In this document: positions 51,698-63,850 of the stretch, in pieces
Layout of the letters: the number at the start of each line of letters is the position of its first letter
Position numbering within the stretch: the first letter of the stretch is position 1
Assembly (NCBI GenBank): GCA_021234155.1
Contig: JAJEKV010000036.1
Span: forward strand, 10,241,426 to 10,305,425
Source: Isoetes taiwanensis
Taxonomy: Eukaryota > Streptophyta > Lycopodiopsida > Isoetales > Isoetaceae
DNA: 64,000 bases
Reading direction: 5' to 3'
Notes under the pieces: generated by a model
Told to the model about the DNA's origin: nothing
Databases searched by the model: none
Seen by the model: only the letters and a program-made list of their open reading frames with translations
Translations under genes and position numbers: made by a program

Positions 51698-53346
51698 TTA
51701 ACCAGGTCGAACTTCCACATCTATAGAATTATTAACATCGACTTGCTCTGCTCCTTGGTGTCTCAATGCCACTGAATCAGGGACATCCACTGTAAAAATC
51801 GTAGCAGATATTAGAGCTACAGAGTGAACTAATGCAGATTGAGGAGCTGAGCTATTTTTGCGACGTGCAAGCTTCTTCGGGCGTGGAGTAGACCATCCTT
51901 CTTCCAATAATTCTTGCTTGTGAGCAATGTCATGAAGACGAGAGTGTTGATCCTCATTAAGAGGGACTACTGATATAGGCTGAGATGGAGATGCACTAGA
52001 GGAAGGCGATGGTGCAGAAATAGCTAGAGAAGAAGGCACAAGGGCTGGTAATACTAGCGGATTAACTAGTGCAGAGGCAGATGAGGAAGAAGAAGATACA
52101 ACACGACATTCAAGTGAAGTGGATGCTATGTGATGGGATAGGAGCAGTTGGGGAGGTAGAGACAAAAGTATGCCTAGACCTGTAAGTAGCGAAAGCCTCA
52201 ACATTGGGAAACATCTTAGCAAGCTCAGGACCATTAAGCAGACGTAGTTTGTACTTGAAAAAAGTGGGTCACTTTTGACCACTACTGACTGAGGAATAGA
52301 AACACAAGTAGGAAGAGATACACAAATTCGAGGACCATTAACAATAGAATGGGCAAGATGCATACCCAATCCATTGGCAATAGCAATCATAAAATCAGAC
52401 ATTTGCAGTTTTAGAGGAAAATCCTCTAAGGCAAGCCAACAAGGCATGCGCAATGCACCAGACTTACTTGGCAAGAATCCAGGAGAATAAACCTGACATA
52501 GAAGATAATGTCCCCAAAGAGGATCAACACCATGCTCCACAAGCCTGTCAACCGCGAGTGAAGAGTCAAACATGACCAGGAAGAAATTATTATCTTTATC
52601 TCAAACTTTTAGAGACGTATAATGATGGAGACCCAGTCTCTGAAGGTGATGTTTTAGCCAGAATCCAACTCTCCTTAGATTCAAAAACTATCCAGTGAAA
52701 TGGCAAACAACTGAATGAGACACAAGGTTCTGAACACACTGCAAATGAGCATTATGATCAATTTCGACAGCTGGTAGGCCAACCTATGTAAAAGCATTTG
52801 AACATTGATGTGCCTCATAGAATACACCCTCAGGAGGCAACTGAATATCCATACGGTCATTTTGTGCTTGTAACTCATTTAGATACGAGCTCAATTCTTT
52901 CTTGTTATTCTGTAACATAATATTCAACGCAAAGAAACACGAGCAAATTGCACACTGGATGTCAAAGTACGTTTGATCCAATCGCTAAATCGTGTAGAAG
53001 GCGCTCTAGCCACAGCATCAGAAGAACCCCAAGGCGCAGAAGGGAGCATACATATGCCCAGCAGAAGTAGACAAAAAAGAAGTAGAAGCAACGGTAGAAG
53101 TATTTACAGTGGTCTCTACTTGAGACAAAGGTGCAGATGTAGAAAGAGGGGGAAGTGTTGCAAGCTTGTACTCATATTAACAAGAGACGGGTCAAAAGCA
53201 AGAGGATTGAGGCGAGAATTATTGGGTAAATTACGAAGCGACAAAGGAGAATTCATACCATGCACAAAAGAAGATGTAGAAGCAACATCTACCACTTTCT
53301 TGGCTGACGAACGTGTTCCAGAAGCTAGCAAACTAGGGTTTGCCAT
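51698..53346 (-). pseudogene. LINE ORF1 (DUF4283-type gag), broken
   Basis: The frame starts MANPSLLASGTRSSAKKVVD at 53346 and continues in pieces. The best piece (51698-52573) includes VEHGVDPLWGHYLLCQVYSP, MPCWLALEDFPLKLQMSDFM and IAIANGLG, matching the DUF4283 nucleic-acid-binding region of plant LINE ORF1 proteins. A Ser/Pro/Leu-rich tail follows and a zinc knuckle is not visible. Frame changes lie near 53116, 52980 and 52600-52780. The ORF2 that should follow on the left is missing; instead the retroposon copy 2 lies there. About 1.6 kb of 5' LINE sequence is therefore stranded here. Confidence 0.7.
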
Positions 53347-53854
53347 GGTAGCCGAAATCTGTAAACTCTAAATCCGGCCTAGATAGTCACAACAAAATTG
53401 TATGAATTATACACCAATGGAAAGCTCACATCTCTAGCTTTCCAAAGCACTAAAAAACACCTAAATCTGACACTCGAGCCAGAAGTTATGAAGAAACTCG
53501 CATCAATCAAGACCCAACATGACGGCCATCATAGCGCCCCGAATGGGTCTACATATAACGGATCCTCTGCTACATATAGCTACCAATTCATGAGCTCTGA
53601 ATGATTCAGTCAAAGACCCCAACGTGCAAGCTTATAATATAGACACCACCAACGAAAAATTTTATTCAACTTATCTTTAAAAATAAAGTCTTACTTTTTG
53701 TTTGAATGGAGGAGACAACCATAATCTTAATTTGATGATCAATTTTAGGATGCTTCTGGATGTTATTAAAGCCAAGTGAAGGAAAAAAATCAGAGCTGGT
53801 GCTTTGCATATGCAACAACCGCAAGACTTGAGAGCATCAACATTGAATTGATTT

Positions 53855-54200
53855 GAATGGTTTTTATCGTCCACTAAGATCAATCGGCCTATGGGGACCC
53901 AATAAATGAGTACAACAGACTTATTACTATGCAAATTAGAAAACCCCTGCCCCGAAGGATTTTCGAGAAAAAAGATGTGGCGGTAATAAGAATGTTGATA
54001 AACTATATGAATATACATCATGAAATATATACATGTTAGGTGAGTGTCTGAGGACATGCCTGCATATCCATGACCTCTTGAAGGTATGATCCCAACATTT
54101 GTATTGAAGCCGTTCTCAAAATCACATGTAGCATCTGGTCTGACCTGACCAACTCAGCATAGCGTGTCCAAATTTGATCATATGTCGGACAACTCTGAAA
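53855..54200 (-). mobile_element. Short retroposon, copy 3
   Basis: Aligns in the same orientation with 46917-47240 through tttttatcgtccac, gaccaatcgg/gatcaatcgg, tatgggacccaata/tatggggacccaata and cgaagg-ttttcgag. It has no clear tail microsatellite. Confidence 0.6.
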
Positions 54201-57200
54201 TTGAAGAGACTAACAAAATATTAGTATCTGTTTAGCTTGGCAATAACGTAGAAATCCCACATCCATGATATATAACAAACATTGGAAATCCCCATACACA
54301 CTTTAAAGTCCATAAGAAGATTATGGCTTACCAATAGTGGCGCTGCACAAAACCATAGAGGCACAACACGTTAGATATATACCGTGGACATTGAACGGAA
54401 TGCTCTAGTGGAGTTCTCAGGCAGAACTGTGAATATCCGTATCATTGAGAAACAATAAATGGAGAAATAGAACATAATATTTATACTAAATGCATAAAAA
54501 ATATCCATCATGCAGCCTTAAAACAACCTATCATGAAGTGCATCCTATACAAAATTGTCAATAAATCATCATAATTACCAGGGTCTTCTCTGGTGGCAAT
54601 GAGTGGCATAAACTTTATGTATTGCTTGAAAGATAGATACATTAAAAAAAAAAGAGACCAGCATTTAGGACTCTATTTGGCCTGATAAGTGATGAGAGTC
54701 CAAACAAAACTGTAGCAGTCCAGCCGATCCAATTACAAAACAAAGCATGGTAGAGAAGGAGAAGAAAGAAAACAATTAGGAATATCTAGAAATGTTTAGG
54801 AAATGGTCAAAAACATGACTTCTAGCTTTATTGTTCATATTAATACTGACAACTTTTCTTCAAATTCTTTTCAATCAGAACTAAAAACCATCAAATTTAA
54901 TATAGAGAAGAAATTCATGGAGGAATAGAAGACTGCGCGGATTAAAGCGAAACAAGAATGCAACTATTTCAGGGACTTCCTCATCATTTAAAATGGCCAT
55001 AGTAAGCCTGCATAAAGGAGTTATATTTTATCTTGCAAATAAATAAAATGCATTGATGAAAATGGTTTCAATAGCTGACCTATAGAAATAGAATGTCGCC
55101 AACACAAAACAAACAAGCAATATTAATAACATTGTCAGATAATGCCAAAGTTGCTAAATGACAGAATATAGGAATCAGTTTAGAGAGGACTACAAAATCA
55201 CACTAAGCCAATGAATACATATATGTTAATTCTTTATTTTATAAATTTTAAATCCTTCTACAAGAGTAGAAGTAAAATAATATATAAGACTAATCACGCA
55301 TTAGATATTAAATAGATACTAGAATAGAGAAATTCCATGTAACAAGGACCAATATATAGAATAATCTGGATGATTTCTATGGTTTTGTTATTTTGAAAAT
55401 AAGCCGATCACTGGGAAAATGTGGAAAGCCTAATCCCTGGATTCTGGAACTTTTATATGATTATATGCATCATATAAAATGAGCTAAATCAATCCATGAT
55501 GGGCAACAAATCTCGTTGTTTGAAAACATGCAGGTCATGTATCGCAGCTTGAACTTGTAATGGGCTTGCATATCATGCATGCCCTATATGAAATGTCAAC
55601 TCTACAGATTGTTGGCAAAAGAAAACAACTCTTTAGGACCATGTAATAGCTTGTCTTTTAATTGGCAATATATAACAGTTTTCTTGTCTTAAAAATTGCC
55701 TAGAATATGATGTATTATGCACAATAAAATAATACCCTTAAGCGAAATAAATCTTACCAATGGAGTTGAGGAAATATATGGCAAGTAGCAAGGCCGGCAA
55801 GAAAAAAAAATATGTTCATATTCATAGCCACAATTAACAACCGTCCCAACCTATTTGCAGCTTAGAAGATCAATCTTTCTTCCCCACAGTCTCGTGAACA
55901 ATGCCTATAATTAGAGAGAAAATGAGGATCCAGCAGTGCAGATGTATCATAAGGAGAAGCTACCAAGCTCCAATTTAGCATTAAACATATACTACCACTG
56001 TAGGTCCCAGTGCCACTACTAGCTAGTAACAGGTCCCTCTGCCTCCTCGATCGACATTTAAGTGCGCATGGAGATATGTATCAAGTTGCTGGCTCTCCAG
56101 AATACGCTTGATGCGGACATGTTTCGACCAAATGAATGGCCAATGCCGCACACACCATAGCTCATCTCTTAAATGCTCAAGGATTTTCTTCCTTGGGATG
56201 GAATCCGGACAGAATTTCTTGAGGTTCTGTTCAAAACCATTAGATTAGAAAATAGAAGATCCTATGACTCATGCTCAATGTTGCTCAGGTGGCATGGTAC
56301 GTGGACACCTTAGAATTGCAGGAAATGTTGCATCTCCCTTTAAGCAAGTTTGCTAACCATATTGGGAATGCCACTTGGCTCAAATCGATTGGCCAAGTGG
56401 ATTCTGCCATTTTTTAACTGGGCTAATCTAGAGTAGCCTAATCCACAAATTGATTTGGGGATAAAGAGTGGGAGCAGCGTCTCATAGCCCAGGAGAATGG
56501 AACATTTCGTGATAATGGATTAAGCCAGGATATGAGAGCTAGAGAAATGGATTTTTAGCTACGAACTGATCCTCTTTGTATAGATGAATGTTATTCATTG
56601 ATTTGTAATTGATATTGGTTGATGATTGTCCATAGTCTAGTTCTGCATCTCTTATATTTGAGAAAAAGGGGAGTAGAGACCTGAAACATAGTCGCAACAT
56701 AATATCTATAGCCAGGTGGCCTCTTATGCGCAAAACAAATCCAATGGGATTTATGAGGATTCTAGCTAGGATCATCCATATTAGGGTTATAGATGATATG
56801 ATACTCCCCGCGTAACATACAATGCTCCATCGTATATTTCGTGAGAAATCCCCCATTCACAGCATCTGTCACATGGGCCCTCTATCTAAACCCTCTCGGG
56901 ATGGCCAAGGCATGAGAAGAGGACATGGGGGTGTCTTGCGCATTTGTCCCCTATGAGCTCCTATAACAGCAGAAACATCTCTACATCAGCACTAGTAATA
57001 ATAATAACAATCAACTACCACGAAGGGTATTGCAACCCATCCATAAATTTTTTTGATACATCAATACATGAACACATCAATAGAGCTTCGACCCAGACTC
57101 AGACTCGTAGGGAAGGTAGACTGCTGGGGTCTCAAGATAGAGCAGACCAAATTATGGCAATGACTTAGGCTGGCAATAGACAATGGCTAGAGTTGACAAC

Positions 57201-58340
57201 TCCATCCGCCCCTCTTGTACATATTATGCAGATGGGCTAAATCAGGTTTTATCGTGACTATAACATGTTAAAGACACAATCTCTTGGTATCACCCAATGA
57301 GACTACTCCAGTTTGCATCTCCCCAATCTGATGAGGTATGAAGGGTTGCATCTTCCCTTCCCAGGGTGCAGTGGCTCCATAGGTAGCTAGAGGATCGTGG
57401 TGACACTTGTTCTTTCCACAAGAGCCAGGACAACACCTGCAACTCTTGAGAGCTAGGGCAACACCATTGATTCAGGAAGTGTTAGACTCATAGCCGACCC
57501 TCTTGAAGTGGCCGGCTATAAGCCTAGCTCACTACGGGTCCCCAATAGCTGCACTCTGTATGGACCTCCCTCTACTTTGCCACTGACTCCGTTGTGGAGT
57601 GCTCAGTCACTTCATAACGTCCATAGCTAGTGGGCTCTATGCACATGCCGCTAAGGGGTCTAAACTAGGAGCATCATCTAAATAATGGCTATTACCCTTC
57701 CCAATACCTGAATCTACTAAAGAATCTACTCAAAAATACCTGACTCCGGAGGAACTTCCACCAGCTCCTGGTGTCTCCATCACCCTGTAGATGTTTTGGA
57801 ATAGATTTCACTTTCCTGGAGTGCAAGCGCTCCTGGGGCTATTGCACTAGGCTGTGCTGCAGTAAATGATCCTCAAAACAGAGTTTACGAACTCGAGCTA
57901 AGGTCAAAAACTGTTGGGGCCAAAAAATGGTCTAGGTCTAGGGTTTGGCCCTTAGTAGGTTAGGATTGATATGTCACGCCATGTGGATCTGGTGATCGTA
58001 TGGCGTGGAGCCATGTGGAAATGGTTCTATACCTAAGGTTGGCTTAGTTATATATAATGACTTAGGCATGCCCCCTCCTCACACTAAAATATGCAAGTTT
58101 ACTAATGTAGGCTTGTATGGTGATGTGACCTGACCTAAAATATACATCAGCATTGTGGTGAGATAAAACAAATCCTGCACCAACCTTAAAGGAGAATAAT
58201 AATAATGAATACAACACTTAGAGATAAACTTCTAGCACTTAATTATAACGATAAATGTAAAGGCAACAATATAATAATATACTATCATAGTTACATACTT
58301 AGGACGCTCACACTATCTCCCCCCGATTGGGGTTATTTAA
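54201..58340. other. Long intergenic stretch
   Basis: Over 4 kb of AT-rich DNA without a recognisable gene. The segment 56539-56856 has a minus-strand open frame of 105 codons with LTR-like wording (tgttacgcggggag...), but I could not find two LTRs. Confidence 0.45.
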
Positions 58341-58351
58341 AAAAAAATAAT

Positions 58352-58392
58352 GGAAACCCTTCCAAATTTCCCTAAAATCCGGAAGGGTTTCC
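58352..58392. repeat. Isolated inverted pair of the GGAAACCCTTCC motif
   Basis: GGAAACCCTTCC (58352-58363) and its reverse complement GGAAGGGTTTCC (58381-58392) form a hairpin with a 17-base loop. The same unit is repeated in the array at 59982-60237. Confidence 0.85.
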
Positions 58393-58399
58393 ACAATAA

Positions 58400-59040
58400 T
58401 ATATTTTTTTTGGGTTTTCAAGATAGCCATCGGTAATTAATGCTTCGAATTAATCACGAAAATTCTGCCCTGATCATGCCCGCGCTTTGATCATGCCCGC
58501 GCTTTGTCTTGTTCTGCTGCGAAGCTTCAGCTATGGCGGATTTGGTGCTTCAGCTATGGCGGATTTGGTGCGGATTTGGGCAGAAAAGGAAACGAAAATG
58601 ATGGATTCTTGTCCAGAATTTCTTACAGATTTCAAAACGGCGCTCGTTCTTCTGGGTTCTTCAAATCAAAACAGCCTCTCTTCTTCTCCTTCTTCCCAAA
58701 GAAAAACCTTAGATTCTACTTTGCATCTCTTAAAGCGCACATTCTTTCCCGCAGATCTTTCTTTCTTCTTTATCAAGAAAAAATGGCTTCCCCGGAGGTT
58801 TTTCTCGTCTGCTTTGTTTCTCGGTTTTTCGCAGAGCGGCGGCCGTTGTGGATTTGGGGGGAGGTTGTGGATTTGGGGAACTCTGCCATTTTGGAACAAC
58901 GGTATGAATCATGCCATAGTTACATTTGGGATATGTGCATCAAAAGAATCCGCCTAAAGAATCCATCGGAAATGCTTCAACAAAGTGAGTTCGTAATCGC
59001 ATGAAATGATTTACTGAGCCCGGATTTGACATAGCGACAC
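58400..59040. other. Unrecognised transcribed-looking region with short tandem doublings
   Basis: Two plus-strand open frames of 156 and 166 codons overlap between 58487 and 59004; neither has a recognisable domain and I do not call a gene. Two perfect short doublings are present: tgatcatgcccgcgcttt (58472-58507) and ttcagctatggcggatttgg (near 58526 and 58549). Confidence 0.35.
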
Positions 59041-59109
59041 ACAATCTTCATGAGATCACCCCTGCTTTTGGGTTTCAATTGTTCAATCACAGTTCAATCA
59101 CAGTTCTGC

Positions 59110-59420
59110 CCCTAATTACAGACCCGATGGGGATTTTCTTCTAATTCCAGCTGGTTATGGGGCCAAAATCTAATTCCTTCACCCCACTAGCTCGAAATTG
59201 CCTTCCGAATCTAGATGTGCAAAAAGCCCCATCCAATTTGGCCAATTAGTGCTCCAATTAGATCAGCCCAGATTTCTGCCCCAAATAAGGAGCCCGATCT
59301 TCTTTTTCTTCCAAATCCATTCGATTTCAAGGCCAAATTCTAATTAACTTTCATCATTGGCTCAAGAGGCCCTTCCGAACCTGAATCTGCAAAAAGCCCC
59401 ATCTGATTTGCTCATTTTGG
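59110..59420. repeat. Diverged tandem duplication, period about 180 bp
   Basis: Both halves contain, in order, ttttcttc-aattcca, aaggccaaattctaatt/ggccaaaatctaattc, cccttccgaa/gccttccgaa and gcaaaaagccccatc. Confidence 0.6.
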
Positions 59421-59975
59421 TTTCCATTTTTGCAAAAAAATTCCTGCCATAGTCAAGAACTAAGAACTGTAACAGACTTGTCCCTTCGAATTGGACACCC
59501 AAATGCTCTCTATTTTTCAATTAACTTTGCTAGAATGATCTTATGGCTGATCCCAACATTTTGATCCAGAAAGCCCCATGGATTGCCCACGATTTCTCCC
59601 GTAATCATAGGCTTTCCACTGCTGCAAAGACTGCCAGGCACCCGAACTAATGTACCCTCTAAAGGCCCAAGATTAGACATCAAAATCGCTGAATCATGGT
59701 CGGATCTATGCTCCCTCCCATCTTACTCCAAAGCCCCATAGATTAACATCAATATTGGGCAAGAAATCGGGCTGGGATTTGTTAAGGGGCAATTTTGTTA
59801 AAGGTTTACTTATTTTGTAACCTTAGAAAACAATTCAATGTGCAATCCTAGCTTGATATGTGCACAATGAAATAACCCACCTTCACTCGATGGACGTGCA
59901 CCTTAATGTCAGGCGTCCGTGTCGAAAAGTGTGAGCCATAAAGGCTCACGTGTGTGTTTTAAAAAAAAAAAAAAA
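59421..59975. other. Intergenic, no gene seen
   Basis: About 550 bases between the diverged duplication and the inverted-repeat array. No coding region is supported. A 15-base A run (59961-59975) directly precedes the array. Confidence 0.45.
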
Positions 59976-59981
59976 TTCCGT

Positions 59982-60237
59982 GGAAACCCTTCTTGTTTTC
60001 CACGGAAACCCTTCCGATTTTCAAATTGGAAACCCTTCCAATTTTCCATTAAAACCAGGAAGGGTTTCCATAATTTTCCATGGAAACCCTTCCTATTTTC
60101 CAGGTTTTGGAAAATAGGAAGGGTTTCCATGGAAACCCTTCCTGGTTTTAATGAAAGCCGGAAGGGTTTCCATGGAAACCCTTCCTATTTTCCATGGAAA
60201 ATTGGAAGGGTTTCCATGGAAAATAGGAAGGGTTTCC
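59982..60237. repeat. Array of eleven GGAAACCCTTCC units in both orientations
   Basis: Units on the plus strand start at 59982, 60004, 60028, 60082, 60131 and 60174; reverse units start at 60058, 60117, 60160, 60204 and 60226. Spacers are short and themselves alike (attttcca, tattttcca). The whole array could fold into several alternative hairpins. A 15-base A run precedes it. Open frames across it on either strand are a by-product of the repeat. Confidence 0.93.
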
Positions 60238-60321
60238 ATGGGAGCCCAACCCAAATAGGGAGTACTTAGAACCATCGTACTTAGGAGTCATAATGAAAGA
60301 CAAATTTTTTTAACTCTTATT

Positions 60322-60400
60322 CTTCTCATGATGCGCTCCCTCCCTTGTTTCTCCTCCCGTGGACGTAAAAATTTATCTTATCTTATCTTATCTATTGGCC
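60322..60400 (+). mobile_element. 3' end of the short retroposon family, (TTATC)n tail
   Basis: The plus strand reads ctcccgtggacgtaaaaatt followed by three to four ttatc units. It matches the 3' end of the copies at 46.9 and 51.0 kb but in the opposite orientation and with another tail microsatellite. Confidence 0.55.
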
Positions 60401-60502
60401 TACAATAAGCAACGCATCACGTCAATTTAGTTAATAGATTGTGGTTTTTAAGGGGACCTATTTACCCTACTTGAGCCGAACTTCTAGCTCAAGGTTACCT
60501 GC

Positions 60503-60832
60503 ACTAAATCATGGTATAAGGAACATTTAAGATGATCACATCATCGCCCATGATCACACGCCTATCTCTACATGACTTTCGGTCATGCCCACAAGCACTG
60601 CATCATGGCATAGGGAACATTAAGATGATCCCATCATCGCCACGATCATATTCTCTAGGACCTCCGATCATGTCCACACACACTGCATAGAAGACAATAA
60701 GATGATCGTACCATCGTCCACAATCACATGCTTACCTCTCCATGACTTCCGGTCATGTCCACACGCACTGCATCATTGCATAAGGAACATTAAGATGATC
60801 CCATCATCTCCCATGATCACATGCTTAACCAC
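60503..60832. repeat. Tandem repeat, about 3.7 units of 85-93 bp
   Basis: Each unit begins actgcatcat-like (about 60503, 60596, 60682, 60767), contains aacattaagatgatcccatc and ends tccggtcatgtccacac. Period lengths are about 93, 86 and 85. It has no coding sense. Confidence 0.85.
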
Positions 60833-61608
60833 ATATGCATCTTAACTACACTCAGATGCATAACACTCTTTCCATCTTAGCTCTAATGTGTACACTAAGG
60901 CTAACTCAATTATCTGACAGGCTGGCATTGATTAATTCGGAGGTGTCTTGGCCGTCAAATTGCTCCATAATTTGTGGATATTGTTTCTCTAGATCTTTGC
61001 TTCAATACCTGTGTTGCGTCTTCCGCAGGCAAATGTTTTTACATGACCAAGTATTGAAGGAATTCCGACCTTCTTGTCTTCTTGAATGCCTTATCAAGAA
61101 GGCTTTCGAGAACAATCTCAAGTTGTTCCTTAGTCATTTCTAACAAAGTTGGGATCTCCAGTATCTCCTCAGGATTGGGTGTATTCTTCTTAAGAAGACT
61201 TACATGGAAGACTAATATGGACTTTAAGTGAGTGGAGAGGTCTAGCTTGTAGCATTGGCTACCTACTCTTTCAATAACTTTAAAAGGTTCCGCCTACCTT
61301 GGAGCAAGCTTCTTGCAGTTGCCGATGTGGAGCTTGGCTTGTTGGACTTTAATCTTGAGCCACATGCTATCTTCCACCTGAAATTCCCTTATTGTCCTAT
61401 GTTTGTCTGCCAAACTCTTCTAATGGCTTCTTGCAGCTGACAAATATCCTCGAACTTCCTCCACTAGTTGATGCATATCTGAAAACAACAGTTGAGAGAC
61501 TTCTACCTTTGACACGGGATTGTGTCAGGTATTGAGTGTCATGCATTGATAGCTATAGTAATTATAAAGGAGACATTTGGGATGATTTTTGTTTGATGTT
61601 GTTATATG

Positions 61609-61705
61609 CAAACTCAACCAAGTAAATGTAGTCCTCCCACTTTGTCTACTTATTCCACCAAACTCAACCAAGTAAATATAGTCATCCCACTTTGTCTGCT
61701 TATAG
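61609..61705. repeat. 50-bp tandem duplication in the gypsy remnant
   Basis: The unit aactcaaccaagtaaat and its continuation ...cccactttgtct.cttat occurs twice with an exact period of 50 bases and three differences. It abuts the LINE insertion point. Confidence 0.85.
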
Positions 61706-62888
61706 TTGCATTATTACATCATGATGAATTACTGTAACAACAGCAGGATCACCAACTGGAAAATCAAAACATACCTATTTAGCACATTAGTAGCATCGAC
61801 ACAGCTGTACGGATGTGAAACATGGGGGCCAGGTCTATCAGAGAAGAAATGGAAAAAACAGGAAGGAATACTGAGGCAATGGCACGGACAGGAATTCCAG
61901 GTGAAGGCAGGTACATCATTAGCAACAATCATGTATGAAATAGGGGAACAGCCAATGGAGGTGAGAGCATGGGAAAGAACAATCAAGTATCTAATAAAGG
62001 ACAACAGTTATGGAAAAGAGGACAAACTATCGTCATTGGCAATAGATGAATCAGCAAAACAACACATAGTAACAGGCAAGGGATGGTTTAACGACATGGC
62101 GAGGTGGACGGCAAGCATGGGGATGCAACTAAACCATATTATACAAGCGGATGGATGGGACGAAGAATGGACAGGCAGGGCAATGAGGAGCTGGCTAGCA
62201 CAGCACACAGGGTCTAAAGCAGACTGGCTATTGGGAACCTTCATCAGGGGACAGATAGGACATATTACATACAAAAGTAACATGTTGAATAGGAGCAACA
62301 GAGGAACGCTGGCTAGGTTCAGAATGGGGAGCCACGACCTCCGAATTGAGAAAGATAGATGGAGAAAAATAGATAGAGCAGAGCGAATATGTCGACTATG
62401 TGACTCAGGAAAAATAGAAGACGAAGTACATATGGTCAAGGATTGCCCGGTCTACACAGACATAAGGTCCAAATTTAACAAGGTCAGGTGGGATCTCCCA
62501 CTCCCAGCTCTGATGGACAAAGAAGAGACACTCGCAGATGTAGCGAAAGCTATAAAAGAGATGATAATAAGACACCGGGGGGTGCACAAAGAGAAAGGGC
62601 TAATAATTTGAGAAGCACTATTGAGGCGAATCAGAGAGGCCCACATAGTACAGTTCAAAACTGTTTATAACGATGCATTGTGTATGGCCAAGAAGCCAGC
62701 TATAAGCACGATGCGGGTATTACAAAGAACAAGAGAAGCCCGCTAGATGGCTACATAAACCTATGCATCTGTTTGTTGGCAGCACCCCCTTTTGGGAGCT
62801 CGCAGGATGCTACACAAGTCCGGGGGCCTCACGGCCTGAGGGACATCAATGTATATTCTATTCTATTCTATTCTATTCTATTCTATTC
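61706..62888 (+). mobile_element. 5'-truncated LINE inserted in gypsy, (TATTC)n tail
   Basis: The open frame to 62611 encodes the C-terminal part of ORF2 after the RT core: LYGCETWGPGLSEKKWKKQE, GQEFQVKAGTSLATIMYEIG and the knuckle RICRLCDSGKIEDEVHMVKD followed by C. It is uninterrupted for 301 codons, although the RT core itself is absent. A 3' region of about 240 bases leads to seven perfect TATTC units (62854-62888). The gypsy coding sense is interrupted between NYV on the right and KQTKWDD on the left, which locates the insertion. No clean target duplication was seen. Confidence 0.85.
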
Positions 62889-63399
62889 CACACATAGTTT
62901 TTCAACATATCTTCTAAAATCCTATTCATCCACTTCATCTGATTATTTGTTTATGATGATATAGTGTGCTCATGCAGGACTTTGTCCTGGTGATGTTTAA
63001 GGAATCTTTCCAGAACACTTATGAACATCTGGTCCCTATCAGAGATGATCTCCCTAGCATCCCATGCAATCTAAAGATCTCTTTTACGAATAGCAAGGTG
63101 ATATATAGAGATGTGTCTGTGGTTCGACATGGCAGAAAATGTGCTATCTTTGACAACTTGTCGACCACTACCATTAAGGCATCATGGCCCCTTGTTGTTC
63201 TTGGGAGGCCCATAAAATCCATGCTGACTACTTCCCTTTTGGCATTTGGCACCGCCAAGGATTCCAAATCTCCTAGAATTCAGAGTTGCTCTGCCTTCGT
63301 CCATTGGCATAACTAGTATTCTTGGATGTATGTCGCTATCTGCTTCTTCATGCTTGACCAGAAGTAGCTACTTCAAATCTTGAAGTAGTTCTTCATGAA

Positions 63400-63542
63400 T
63401 ATAACGTTCCTAACCGACATACCCGCAACCAACTGGACAAAATCATCTAGACGTTTATGAGTAGTTTCTTTTACTCATTTATGTCGGTCTCTTAGGAACA
63501 CGACACCAAGATCTACTCGAGCGGTTCCCTATGGGTCTATCA
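63400..63542 (-). repeat. TRIM 3' terminal repeat
   Basis: Begins TATAACG, where the other repeat has TGTAACG, and ends CTATCA against CTGTTACA; these differences indicate some age. Confidence 0.85.
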
Positions 63543-63690
63543 TTATCTCCTCCACTAGAACTATGCTCGTCCTCGAGCATCACAAACCATAAACTACACC
63601 ATCTCCTAGTGTCTAAGAACAAGTCATGACCTACCATCCAATGGTATTTCGGGTCATACTTGGCCCCATGGAGACTCGAACTCGAGCCCT

Positions 63691-63702
63691 GCTCTGATAC
63701 CA
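63691..63702 (-). other. TRIM primer binding site
   Basis: Minus strand TGGTATCAGAGC, two bases from the terminal repeat. It is the same type as in the copia element at 4267-4279. Confidence 0.85.
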
Positions 63703-63704
63703 AA

Positions 63705-63850
63705 TGTAACGTTCCTAACCGACATGCCCTTAACCAACCATCAAAACCATCTAGACGTTTATGAATAGTCGCTTCTACCCATTTATGTCGGTGTCTCAGG
63801 AAAACGCGACACCAAGATCTACTCGATCGGTCCCCCATGGGTCTGTTACA
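63705..63850 (-). repeat. TRIM 5' terminal repeat
   Basis: Begins TGTAACG and ends GTTACA, giving a 6-base inverted terminus. The following five bases are the target duplication ATGAA. Confidence 0.87.

Larger units (their letters stand above)
63400..63850 (-). mobile_element. TRIM element, 451 bp, with perfect 5-bp target duplication
   Basis: Two direct terminal repeats of about 143 bp (63400-63542) and 146 bp (63705-63850) share tAACGTTCCTAACCGACAT and most following words; the right copy has TGTAAC...GTTACA ends. The internal part is only 162 bp and holds a tRNA-Met-type primer binding site next to the right repeat (63691-63702, gctctgatacca, so minus-strand polarity) and a purine-rich GTGGAGGAGA next to the left one. 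ATGAA precedes (63395-63399) and follows (63851-63855). It sits in the integrase zinc finger of the gypsy remnant. TRIMs are non-coding and depend on other elements for movement. Confidence 0.88.

Noticed and set aside
51169-51775. Plus-strand frames of 146-168 codons rich in Pro, Ala, Gly and Arg
   Set aside because: They lie in the GC-rich body of the short retroposon, read opposite to its orientation, and have no domain; open only because stops are rare in GC-rich DNA.
56539-56856. 105-codon minus-strand frame as a gene or solo LTR
   Set aside because: No domain was recognised; LTR-like wording at one end but no second boundary or target duplication.
58487-59004. Overlapping 156- and 166-codon frames as a gene
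   Set aside because: Two frames of equal length overlap, neither has a domain, and the region contains short perfect doublings; coding status cannot be decided by eye.
59909-60275. Frames with repeated KGFHG or KPFLFS words
   Set aside because: A by-product of the GGAAACCCTTCC array; present in several frames on both strands.
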